Shown in pieces: positions 47,238 to 58,963 of a stretch of 64,000 bases of DNA. Made by a program: the position numbers and the translations under genes. Source of the DNA: Selaginella tamariscina (Eukaryota > Streptophyta > Lycopodiopsida > Selaginellales > Selaginellaceae); the NCBI GenBank assembly GCA_003024785.1, contig PUQB01000468.1, positions 62,001-126,000 on the forward strand, given 5' to 3'. Every line of letters starts with the position of its first letter. Position 1 is the stretch's first letter. The notes under the pieces are model-generated. The model did not search any database. It saw only the letters and a list, made by a program, of their open reading frames with translations, and was not told the DNA's origin.

Positions 47238-48807
47238 CTCAAGCCTTGGAGTGTGAAGAAATTCCTTACAACATGTGAGAAATGATCACAAATGTGTGAC
47301 TTTGTGCTAATTCTCTACTTATCCATTTGAATGTTGAGAAAGGCCGATTGGGAAGTTTCTGAATGCTAGGTCATATCCTTGCATTATGAAGATGATGTTT
47401 GTTTAATGTTTAGTTGTAGAAACTATACAATTTTCTCAATTCCTTCCTTCAACTCCGGTACATTGAAGGGTATCTTTTGTACTTGTAAAACTTTACCCAT
47501 TAATAAAATGTCACAACATGAAAACAATACCTCCTAACTCCTTTTCAACAAGTGTAGTAAAATAATTGTACAATTCATCCTTTGTATAGATTTTCCTCAT
47601 TTTTCTCTTTCCTTTCTTGTTCCACCTTTAACACTTAATTTATCGATTAACAACTTCCTCTTTCTTAACCTTGCTTGTTGACCTTAAAGCAATCCCACTT
47701 CATTATAAATAATAGCTCATCATTTAGTACATATTGAAGCTCTAAGTACAAAGGTATGTTTTCAATTTCTTCATCAGTGATTTTGCATAGAAACTTACAA
47801 TTCAAAATTAAAAGTAAAATTCTCTGCATGTTTGTCAATGCACTTTTTGATTTATTCAGATGTTTGTACCCCCAAGGAGAACACCCCTAGCCATGTGTGC
47901 CAAGTAGCACACCAATTACGAGACTTGACCTCCTTTGAGTGAAAGCCAAAGGCTTAGTATCTTAATGCAAGCACATGCTTGCTATAGTATCTAGCCCCTT
48001 GGCATTAAACCCATGACATAACCTCAAAGAGGGTGCCTTGGGTGTTGTATTATCTAGCATAGTGTCACATGTTTATATGACACTGTTTCCCAAGATGTGA
48101 GCTATCTTGATATAACTCCTTGAACTTAAGAGCTACAATTAGTGCCACAAACATGGTTCACAAATGTCAGCTTTAGAATCCTTTTATGAACCCTCAAGAA
48201 CATGATAAAGCAAACTTATCTGACTGGTAAAACATGTACTTCGATAAGACTTCCCATGTGTGTGATTGATTACCGGATGAAAAGAGTTAACTAACTCCTT
48301 GGATGCGGCATACTCAAGTACAACAGTGTGGATTCATCAAAGCTAAGGGTAGGTTTACCCTTAGGGTGTGACGTACCCCTACCAACTAAAGTTAGAGTAG
48401 TGTGCATTATCGACATAGCCTAGGCTTATGCCGTTGGTGAGGAGGGAACCAAACACTTCTTAATTTGTAGCATGCTTTCCCCACACCTATTTTACTTAAT
48501 ATATGTAATAGAGGTCCCTCCCCCTATTTTTCAAGTGGGCTAGTACAAAATCTTAGTTTCAATAAAAATATACTTGGTGAGTTTAATATAGCAACCCTAA
48601 ACCCTAACCTGAGGGTTCTAGAATTAGGTTAACCCTAATGTTAGAGGTTTTACATGAAGGGCCAACATGTGGCTGCCAAGTGGCCATCTAGCATCAAAAC
48701 CATGTGTGAATAATGCTAAGTCTTTGAAGATGACGTCAAGAGTTTAACTTAAATGAGGCAAGTCACTCAAAGTCCTACCCTAAGTCCCCTAGAATGGCTA
48801 TTTCTCG

Positions 48808-49651
48808 CATAGTTACGAACACGGCCGGATCCCGGCCCTGTTCACCGTGTTTCACGAACACGGCCATGGGTCGTGTTCCTACGGCCGTGTTCGTGAACAG
48901 TGTGTCATGTTACGAACAAGGGCCGTGATCCTGGCGACCACGGCCGAGATCACGGCCCATGTTCGTAACATAAACACTGTTTAGAATATTCTTAGTTGAA
49001 TATACTTTAGGGCATACGGCATCACACAGGAACGGCAGCAGCAATCCAAGGCACAACAAGCATGGCACAACAATTCAACACTGTGAAAGCATCCTTCTTC
49101 GCGACAGTGGTAATTTTGTATATATAATCATGTACATTTGCATATATATGTATGAGAATACTTATAAACACACACACACACACATATATATTTATATAAA
49201 ATTTAAACTACAACGTGTAAAAACGTGGAGTTTTAGATAATATGTACAATATATTCTTATATAAGCTAGACATGTATATGATGTATTTTATTTTGAAGAA
49301 TGCAGCATATTTATAAGAGAGGTTTTGGCAACCAGCTTATATATGATAAAAAAACACATTTTTAAGGTTAATGTATACATAATTTGGCATGTATATATTT
49401 CTTTAAATACATATTATTTCTTTGAGTTTTATATTTATTAATTAATTAAGGTTTATTTTATTATGGTTAATATAAAAGTGATTGTGTGCGAGTTAGAATA
49501 TTCACTAGAATATTCATTAATATTCACTAGAATATTCCTTAATATTCACTAGAATATTCGTGAGCCATCGTGAGCCGTGATCGTGTTCCGTGATCGGGTT
49601 CTTAGAATCTGAGGTTCGTGTTCGTGTTCCGTGTTCGTGTTCGTAATTATG
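48808..49651. mobile_element. hAT-like non-autonomous DNA transposon, 844 bp
   Basis: Flanked by an exact 8-bp duplication ATTTCTCG (48800-48807 and 49652-49659). The ends are CATAGTTACGAACACG and, reversed, CATAATTACGAACACG, a 16-bp terminal inverted repeat with one mismatch. Sub-terminal regions carry many ACGAACACGGCC and TCGTGTTCCGTG words in both orientations, as hAT elements often do. There is no transposase frame. Block A at 17361-17373 shows the uninterrupted target. Confidence 0.9.
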
Positions 49652-49915
49652 ATTTCTCGAATCTTAAAGGATAACTCAAGTAAACTTTAGGATCATGTCC
49701 CAATAAACCTAGTGCCTTAACCTTATCGAGGAGACATGTTTCACACATACCCCTTTGTTAGAGTTAAAGCATCATCATTTACCCCTTGAGGAATCACCCT
49801 CATCCGGGAGTACAACCCCTTTAGGGCCGACAAGGGTGGTTTGAATAGTCAAGTCATACCTTAGTCCTAGGGTTAGTACTTAGTGAAGACACGAGTGTGC
49901 ACTATAGGTATACAT

Positions 49916-50260
49916 TGACCCAATACAAAATACATGATACGACCTATATGATACAGGATATGCATACATGATATACATACGGATATACCTATAGGATATG
50001 CTTACAAGATATGCTTTAGGATATACCTATAGGATAAGGGACATTATTTTTATCTCATGCCTGGATTAGCTCTTGGAGTATCATTTTTAGCTTATGCCTA
50101 GATTAACTCTTGGAGTTGTGAATATAAAAGCTCCGACCTAATTGTTGTACAATTAGTTACTATCAACACTAGTCATTCTACAACGATTATTCTTGTCATG
50201 TTACTTGTTCATTAGTCAAGCCTCCTTGTTCTTATCCTGCTCTTAAGTCATGGCTTGACA
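49916..50260 (+). repeat. Solo LTR of the chromovirus family (block C)
   Basis: Flanked by TACAT (49911-49915 and 50261-50265). Related to 17642-18017 and inserted at exactly the same site of the 1.3-kb repeat with the same duplication. It ends in GGCTTGACA, and the TATA-type region ATATAAAAGCTCCGACC is preserved. Confidence 0.85.
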
Positions 50261-51600
50261 TACATGAGTGCTCTACTAAGCAAACTCTCTAAAGCTAGGT
50301 TTAAGTACACAACCCAGAAGTGCCTCACAAAAGAACTCATTGTTCAACCCTTGAATCCCAAGGGAACACCCCTAGCCAAGCGTGTCAATAGCACAACATT
50401 ACGAAACCTAACCTCCCTTGAGTTGATGCCCAAGGCTTAACACCCTGATAGGAGCACAAAGTACACCTGCTTACTAAAGTATTCAACCCCTTAGCATTAA
50501 CTTCATGAGACAACCCCAAAAGATGTGCCTTAGGCGTTGTATTGTGTGTCATATAGCTTAATGTATGTGACACTATTTCCTAGATGTGAGTTATCATGCC
50601 ATAACCCTTTAGATTCAAGAGTTGCACCAGGTGCCATGAATGTGGCTCTCCAATGCCAACTCTAGAACCCCCCTGTGATCCCTTAGGAACTCGGTAAGGA
50701 AAAACTTGTCAGCCAAGATCCATGCCCACAATTAAACAATAATATGAATGTGCCTACTTAGTTGTGAGTGTTAGCTTGATGTAGAGGAAGAGGTTGGAGA
50801 CAAGCCTCAACCTTTAACCCTTGAAATGTGCAGTTCAATAAAACTCCATGGATTTGCCAACGTTAAGAGTAAGCTACCTAAAGGTGAGATGTATCCTTAT
50901 TGATGTGGCACAATAAAGGGTTGTGCCTTGATGACACAAGCTATAACTTGCACCAATAGAATAATAACAAGCCCTGTCATTAACTCAAGAATTCTCCTAC
51001 ATATATCTTATCTTATTTATGTGACGAAGCACCCCCCCCCTCTCGATTATGTAAATGGGCTGGCACAAAATGCTAGCCCCTTGATTAATTAGATGAGTTT
51101 AACCCTAACGTAACTCCTACCTTTAAACCCTACCCAGGGGTGGGGCCTATTAAGTAATTCTAGCTTTGCTTAGGGTTTCATGTAAATACCTAATGACACC
51201 TAACTGAACCATCATTAGATACTCAAGTGCACTAAACAGGTCTATTTCTTATTATATTTAATGTCATCAACATAGTACAATATGTAACAACAATCAACAT
51301 CCAAATTAAAAAAGGAGTTATAGTAAAAACTATGATACCTGAGGTTATTTCTAGTCATATCCGACACGCCAAACTCACCAATTAGGACGTTAAAACAATG
51401 AGAGAGTTTCTAAATGGAAGTACTAGCTTTGCTTAGAATTTCTACAAATACTTAACAAAACTATACCAGGCCATTACTAAATACCAAGCTTACTAAACGT
51501 ATGTTTCCTCAACAGTTAAGGCTTGTCAACATAGTTTGATAAGTAACAATAATTAACATCCAAAATAAAGAGTAGTCATAGTAAAAAAATTGACATTAAA

Positions 51601-53418
51601 TTAAACAATGTCTAATCAATGATGGTCAACATCAGTCAATATTATTTAACAACTAGTCAAAGCCAATCAACACTGGTGAATTATAATGGTATAATTCATA
51701 AATGAGTGAAATTTTAAATTATAATCTAGTGATGAATTTATTTAAGTTATATTCAAGTTTTTCATGAATATGTTAAATTAAATATGTCTAAGCTTAACAT
51801 AAATATATCTAGTTGGTAGAGATTTGTGATGAACTAAAAATTTCATAAAAATTCGTGATGAAATTAAGAAAGTTCATAAAAAAATTGATTTAACCATTAT
51901 TAACTTGAGTTAACTCGATATAGTGATTGCTTAATTCTTTGACTTTGTAAATTAGGAAAAGATCTTTGTTGATATTTATGAATGAATTATATATATTAAT
52001 ATCTACACATATTTTGTATGTATAGGTTGTACAAAATCCTTCCCATAGAAATCAATCTAGAATATATATTATCTAGGAATTAAACACATCTTGATATAAT
52101 TAAATGCAAAAATGCAAAATAATACTGATTTTTAGGAATTATGGTGGTTTTCCATTAGACTCTTACTTAGCCATTTTGGTTTAAAAAATTTTTAAATGAA
52201 TTTACATTAGCTCTTAAATTATCTAGGTCCTTATTTAACATTTTTAAGGGTGTGATCGTAAAGGGTAATAGATTTGCACTGCCATTTAAAATTTTGGAGG
52301 GAGAGAGAACAAATACACAAAAAACTAAATGTGGGGGAATGAGGGGAGGGGAGGGAGGGTCACCAGCCCTTCATAAAAGAAAAGTGCTCTTTCATTTTGG
52401 TGCAAGAGCACCCTAATTTTGGCACCTAGCCCTAACTTGGGTCGTGGAGGAGCTTAGTGCTTAAGCATGGATGAGGAGAGCATAAAGAACAACCAATTAA
52501 ATAAGCATCTACCCTAGCCTCTCCTTTCTTTTCATATTTTCTTTAATTATCATTCACACTTAAAGTTTACGGGTTGATCCATGACCAAACTTGAATTTGA
52601 GCTTAACCATGGATGCCACAACCACTTAACTTAGCCATGGCTCGAGCTTGAGCTTAGCTAGCAATGGCCGAGCTCCAGAGCTAGGCCAAAGCTCAATTGG
52701 ATTTGATGACGGGCTTAGTTGAGACTTTAGTTGAGCTCAACCTAGCTTAATCTTTGTAGGGGCGGGCAAGAGGCCGATTGTTTTTAGAACTAAGTTCGAC
52801 CAAGCTCTATTTGAGTATGCTCTGAACTTGAACAAAATTTAATAAGTGGTTAGCAATTTAAAACGAGTGAGAGACTTAGAGAATTTAGAGCATGTGAAGA
52901 TAATGAAAATTGCAATACAATTGAAGAGATTGATAAAGGTTGAGGCACTTTTGGAGCTAAATCATAGGGCCAAGGTTTTGGAGGCTCTTCACATGATATT
53001 GGTGGTTAATCACGAGGGAAATAAGAACACATGACAACACTCTCAAAATTGGTTAATGGAAGAGACAAGGGTGCTTGTTGAACTAAAATGATAAGTGTTT
53101 TTTTGCCAGGGCACAAGTAACTTACAATTGACACATCACATGCATGTTGAAACATGATTATGAATCAAATGCAACCAAAAGGTTTTCATTATTGTGATGG
53201 AGAACAATGTCCTGGATGATCATGATGGAGAATAATGTCATAAAAGTGGGCAAACTTGTTACTAATTACAAGGCTATTCATGACCATAATAGAAATACAA
53301 TAAACAAACAAGTGTTGCTCCTTATTCAAGCTTATTGAGGCAACATAAATCGAGACCTTGAATTATATAAGATGGAGTTAGATCTGTTTGATCTTTTAGA
53401 AGCTGCATGGCCATCATA
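51601..53418. other. Intergenic stretch, no gene recognised
   Basis: AT-rich to 52250, then mixed. A 62-codon frame (52846-53034) rich in Leu, Lys and Glu has no known domain. A G-rich run (GGGGGAATGAGGGGAGGGGA) lies near 52333. The stretch may hold degraded repeats. Confidence 0.5.
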
Positions 53419-53569
53419 TGTATAGAATTAAATCACGGCCGCACCAAGATCAAACCTCAACCCTGGCGGATTGTACGCGCTGCACAACGGTTCGCATTCG
53501 TGCTCATGAAGAACCCTAAAATAGGGGTCCAAACCCTAGTATATTGGAGCATCAGTTTATGTCTCAACA
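53419..53569 (-). repeat. 3' LTR of the minus-strand Copia element
   Basis: 151 bp. It differs from its partner by a block of about 10 bases and a few substitutions. Confidence 0.88.
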
Positions 53570-56500
53570 CTCCCCTATAAACTGGTGCTCAAAAGACTCG
53601 AGGCCCCCTCGGAACAAAGCGAACTTGGTCGGCCCAGCGGTTTGGTGAGCACGTCTGCCACCATCTCATCCGCAGAAGAATGAGCCACCTTCACCAAACC
53701 GCCTTCTACAAGCTCCCGAACGTAATGAAACTGAATGAGCACATGCTTGGTCCGTCCATGATAGACGGGGTTCTTGCTCATAGCAATGCTACTCTGATTG
53801 TCACACCAGCTAAGCATGGGGGTTCGTTGCACCGCTCCAAGCTCCTGTAAGAGTCCCCACATCCATATAAGCTCCTTGCATCCAGAAGTGAGGGCAATGT
53901 ACTCAGCCTCTGCAGATGAAAGGGCCACCACACTCTGCCTCTTGCTCCCCCACGCAATCGAGGCCCCGCACAATTCCAAAGAGTAGCCAGTGGTGGACCG
54001 AGCTCCTTTGTTTGTCCCCCAACTTGCATCAGTGTAAGTGACCAGCTGAGTGTCACGGCCTGAGAAGCATAGGCCGTGGTGAGGCGTTCCCTTTAGGTAC
54101 CTGAGTACATGTTTGGCAGCCTTCCAATGGCACAAACTCGGAGCAGATCCAAACTGGCTAAGCAGCACAGTGGCATATGCTATGTCCGGTCTAGAGGAAG
54201 ACGCCAGAAACATCAAGCAACCTATGAGGCTGCGGTACGGAATCTCAGAATCACATATCTCTCCTCCCTCTGAGGCGAGTTCGGATTGACAGCACCGACG
54301 AGCATGGGAGTTTCAACTGGACGGCAGTTCTGCATACCAAATCGAGAGAGAAGAGATTGCACATAGTGCTGCTGGTGAATCTTCAAAGTCCCAGCCTGCA
54401 TATCCCGCTCAATTTGTAGGCCCAAGAACGTCTTCACCTCTCCCATGTCCTTCATCCGAAACCGTTGTGCCAAACTTGCTTTCAACCTGCCAATCCCGTC
54501 TTCATCACCTCCAGTGATGAGAAGATCATCCACATACAGGGCAACAATGATCCGTCCACGACCAACTCCTCGCACATAGACATTGGAATCACTGTGTGTT
54601 CTCCGAAAGCCTTGTCGACGCAAAGCTTCATCAAACTTCTGGTACCACACCCGAGAAGCTTGCTTGAGACCATACAAGGCCTTGTTAAGGCCAGGCTCGA
54701 GCTGTGTCCCCATGCCCAGGAAAGCCTAGGGGAATGCGCATGAAGATCTCCTCATGCAAATCCCCATGCAAGAACGCGGTCTTCACATCCATCTGGTGCA
54801 CTTGCCACCTCCTGGCGTTAGCAAGTGCCAAGAGTGCGCGGACACTAGGCAACTTCACCACAGGCGAAAATGTCTCCTCATAGTCAACTCCTCGCACCTG
54901 GGTGAAGCCTTTTGCCACGAGTCTAGCTTTGTGTCTGACATCCCCAGTCAGGGGATCCACTGTCCGTTTGAAGACCCACTTGTAGTCAACAAGTCGACGT
55001 TGGTGTGGGGCAGCACACTCCTCGAATGTGCAATTCTGCACTTGTGCATCCACTTCGTCCTGAATGGCCCGCTTCCACTCAAGAGACTCCGCTCCGGTCA
55101 CCGCATCTTCAAAGGTGGAGGGAACCTTCTCATCCACAAACATGCACATCTCGGCTTCCTCATCAAGTAGAGAAGTGGCATCTTCCAACACCTTGCGAGA
55201 AGGCACTCTCGTGCGTGGTCTGTCTGGAGCTACCACAGGATCCGGCATGCCCCGCCGGCGAGGGACATGAGGAGGCCGATCAACTGCTGCTCTGGCTGCT
55301 GGTGCCAGCTGCTCAGGTGCCAGCTCTCATGAACATCAACTGGTTGCTCCGGCTGTGCCTGCCGCTCAGGCTGTTCAGGTGCCAGCTGCTCATGGACATC
55401 AGCATCACCTTGATCACCTCGAGCATCACCTGGCAGTTGCTCCCCCAGGGCATCAAGGCCATGGTCTTCCCCTACGTCCACAAAACCAACTGGGATTAGG
55501 GGAGCCAACAAGTCATCGTCAATGAAGGAGTCCACAAGTTGTTCCGTGGAACGACACCATGTGAGGTCATCCTCAACAAACACCACATCTGTGCTGATGA
55601 TGGTGCATTTGTCCACCGGGTTCCATAGCCTGTATGCTTTCGACGCCGTTCATCATCTTGTGCATAGCCAACAAAGATCAACTTCTGGCTCTTGGGGTCC
55701 AGCTTCTTCGCAGCTGGTCAGGAATATGGGCATACGCTGTGCAACCAAACACCCTGAGATGGGATACATCAGGCTTCAGACCCGTCCATGCTTCCTCAGG
55801 TGTTTTGCCTTTCAATGCCACAGTTGGCAACCGGTTCTGAACATGCATGGCTACCGCAATAGCCTCCTGCCAAAACTCCTTGCCCAAATGTGCATGAGCA
55901 AGAAGGGCGTGCGCTGCATTCACCAGCGTCCGGTTCTTCCTCTCAGCCACGCCATTCTGTTGGGAGGTGTACCGGGTGGTGACGTGGTGTTGAATACCGG
56001 CATTCCGACACAACTCTTGCATGGTGGAGTTAAGGTATTCCTTGCCACCGTCCGTGTGCAAGGCCTTAAGCTTCTTGCCAACTTGAGTTTCCACCGCAGC
56101 TCTGTACACGCGGAAGGCCTCCACCATCTCATTTTTACGACGTAGGAAGAAAAGTTTGGTGAGGCGACTGAAGTCATCAATGAACGTAAGAACGTAACGT
56201 GCCCAAAATGACTCGGGACGTCCATGGGCCACACAGGTCGGAGTGCACCAGCTCCAAGAGCTCTGAAGAGCGGTGCTTTGAAGATCCAAAACTTCGGCGA
56301 TGATGTTTGCCCAACACACATGACTCACAAAATGCATGTGAAAAACCAGGCCTCAGATCCAGCCCTTCCACCATGCAGTTGGACACAAGCTCGTGCAGTG
56401 CCTTGTGATTTGCATGACCCAACCGGCAATGCCACAAATAGGCATCTACACCAACGACGTTCTCAGCGGCTGCAGCAAGATGAGGGTGTGAGAGAATCTC

Positions 56501-57840
56501 ATACAAGTTTCCACGCCGCCTGGCGTGGAGAACTTTCCTCCCAGTCACACGGAAATCCAACTTGTCATATAAATCTGCACCATGACTAGTAAACACGATC
56601 GACTTCCCGTCGTCACACAACCTTGCCACCGACATAAGGTTTTTCTGCATGCCTGGGACGTGCAAGGCGTCTTTGAACATCATCTCCCCACCGTCCTGAA
56701 GTGGGAGTGTCAAAGTGCCTCGACCAGCAATGTCCAATCGGGCATTGTTCCCCAACACCACACCACTACTTCTTTGAACTGGGATATACTGTTCAAACAT
56801 CAACTTGTTATTAGTCATGAGGCTAGTACAACCTGAATCAAGCACCCAGAGTGCATCTTCCCGCTGCTCTCAGCATTGAGGGACTCCTCCACTAAAGGAC
56901 TCTTCTTCCCATTCACCTTCTTCACTTTCAACACCGACATTAGCCTTCCCATCTGCATGGGGGCAGTCCCTACCCCAGTGTCCAAACCCTCGCATATCTT
57001 GCATTGGTCATGGCCAAGCCGACCTTCTCGTCCTCGACCCTGCGTCCTCGTGCACCCTTCTCCGGTTCCCCTTTGAAAGCTGCTCGTCCACGTCCACCTC
57101 GGCCAGCCCAAGCATTGCCTGAACCGTGGGCTAGAGGCGGCAAGGGTGCAACAGCATCACGCCCAGCCAGCTCATGCTTGGGAACCCGTCGCTTGGCATA
57201 CATGACTTCATGCAAAGCATTGGTTTTGGCCTTCTCCTTGCGGAGCAAGGCTGTGGCCACAAGCTTGGCCACCGCCGTTTCAAATGTGAGATTGTCCTCA
57301 CGATTAAGAGCCTCGACATCCCTGTCCCACTGAGCAGGGAGGGATCGGTAGAGCTTCACCTTTTGCATGGAATCCGGATGATATGCTCGTCCCCTTGAGC
57401 AGCAAGTTCAGCAAAGAGCCGACTCAGCTTGTCCGCATGCTCCTGCATGTCTCCATCTTCGTAGACACAAGCCTCAAGCTCCGAGTGGATCCGCATGACT
57501 TCCATATCGGTCTTTTTCCCGTAGGTGTCCGACAACCACTTCCAAACTTCAGCAGGGGACTTGTCAGTATCCACCTTGAGCATAATCCCCGGGCTGAGGT
57601 AAGTGCAGATGCAGCCCACGGCGTGCTCAGCCCGCACTTTCCACTCTTGATGGATTCTAAGGGTCTCATTGGAGTTGCCCTCCGGCGGCTCCGGGTCAGT
57701 CCCACGACGAGCCCAAAAACTCCTTTGACACGAAGCCGAGTCTCCAACAACTTCTTCCACAACAGAAAGTTCTGCCCCTTGAACACAAAGGGCTTGCTCC
57801 CACACGAGCTTCCAAAGGAATCCTCACCAGATTCAGCCAT

Positions 57841-58022
57841 GGCCTCCCACTAGGCTACATTACACATTGATCCTTACCAAATTCGGTCATGGCCTCCCAC
57901 TAGGCTACATTACACATTGATCCTTACCAGATTCGGTCATGGCCTTCCACTAGGCTACATTACACATTGATCCTTACCAGATTCGGTCATGGCCTCCCAC
58001 TAGGCTACATTACACATTGATC
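57841..58022 (-). repeat. 50-bp tandem repeat in the Copia leader
   Basis: Units at 57841-57890, 57891-57940 and 57941-57990, plus a partial one to 58022, each beginning GGCCTCCCACTAGGCTACAT on the plus strand. They lie between the primer-binding site and the gag start at 57840. Confidence 0.95.
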
Positions 58023-58052
58023 TTCGCCCAGATCGGAAGAGCTCTGATACCA

Positions 58053-58193
58053 TGTTCAGAATTAAATCACAGCCGCACCAAGATCAAACCTCAACCCTGG
58101 CGGATTGTACGTGCTGCACAACGTTCACATTCGTGCTCGCGAAGAACGGGGTCCAAACCCTAGTATATTGGAGCATCAATTTATGTCTCAACA
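58053..58193 (-). repeat. 5' LTR of the minus-strand Copia element
   Basis: 141 bp, ending next to the primer-binding site at 58041-58052. Confidence 0.88.
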
Positions 58194-58963
58194 ATCTGAA
58201 TGATTTTGAAAATGCTCCACTAACAACTCTTGTTTCATAAATGACTTCTGCAGAACTTATTGATAGCTTGGATGAAGATGGACATGGTGCTCGAAGATGC
58301 ACTATGAAGAAAAGGCATGCGAACAAAGAAAAGACAAGTTTAGTTAAAGCAATTATTAAAGCCATGAATGTACTTTTTGAGTTCCCGTTGAGACAAGGGG
58401 CAACCAATTTTATGAGACAATGGAGCTTACTTAAAGAAAGAAAATATAATACCTCTATAGAGAAGTTTACTTTAGTAATAATAAAATTACTAATCATTTT
58501 AGAGAGAAGGCAACATGAAGTAGATTGGCACACCATTTGTTAAACTTTTAAATAGACATCCAATTTAAAATTTTGTTAAAGAATTATATTTGAACCATTG
58601 GCCTTAATATTTTCATTTAAATTAATTATAATTTTTTATGCAAATCAGCTGCCCTTAACTCAACTTACAACCCAATATAATCCGTACAAAATTGATGGAG
58701 CTAAGTAAGGGTAATGGCCTATGCCTTATGATTACTATTAATAACCATATAAAGAATTTATAGATATCCTTCAATTTTACTGAATTTAAATTCATATTAA
58801 TAATTAATTAAATATAAATGCACTATCGTAAACATGTGTATTACAACGATGTTTCACAATAAAAATATTATAATTCCACAGGAAGGGCATATTCTGTGTA
58901 AATATATATAGTAATATACTGTTTAAATAAAATATTAAAATAAACTCACAAATTTAAATGAAT
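58194..58963. other. Spacer with an unrecognised 100-codon frame
   Basis: A plus frame at 58241-58543 begins Met-Thr-Ser-Ala-Glu-Leu and is rich in Lys and Leu. It matches no family I know and has no visible splice or promoter context. The remainder is AT-rich. Confidence 0.35.

Larger units (their letters stand above)
39920..47409. repeat. Segmental duplication, unit 2 (expanded by insertions)
   Basis: Second copy of the 37133-39919 unit, starting at the same phrase GCAACACAAACAT. It carries a Copia fossil, a MITE and a solo LTR not found in unit 1. Without them it would be about 2.3 kb. The right edge is set by the match of 47335-47409 to 39825-39919. Confidence 0.8.
47635..51600. repeat. 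1.3-kb tandem repeat, block C
   Basis: The longest block: one monomer junction near 47877 and the next near 50365. Removing the DNA transposon (844 bp plus 8) and the solo LTR (345 bp plus 5) gives a monomer near 1.3 kb. The end (51060-51340) is partly duplicated again at 51360-51600. No coding frame is conserved with blocks A and B. Confidence 0.7.
53419..58193 (-). mobile_element. Ty1/Copia fossil with both LTRs
   Basis: LTRs at 53419-53569 and 58053-58193, minus orientation, starting TGTTGAGACATAAA. TGGTATCAGAGC (plus 58041-58052, reversed) lies directly inside the 5' LTR as primer site, and TATAGGGGAG precedes the 3' LTR. Minus-strand order: gag (about 56900-57840), protease with LDSGCTSLM (about 56815-56845), pre-integrase HCRLGHANHKALHELV region (about 56380-56440), integrase (about 55680-56260), reverse transcriptase (about 54222-55100, with ALYVDDLLITGGDEDG) and RNase H (about 53700-54080). 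It is broken, with roughly half a dozen breaks, but layout and reading are well preserved. The flanks (TCATA and ATCTG) do not match, so no target duplication is seen. Confidence 0.92.

Noticed and set aside
53414-58198. Target-site duplication of the minus-strand Copia
   Set aside because: The flanks TCATA and ATCTG do not match, so I do not claim one.
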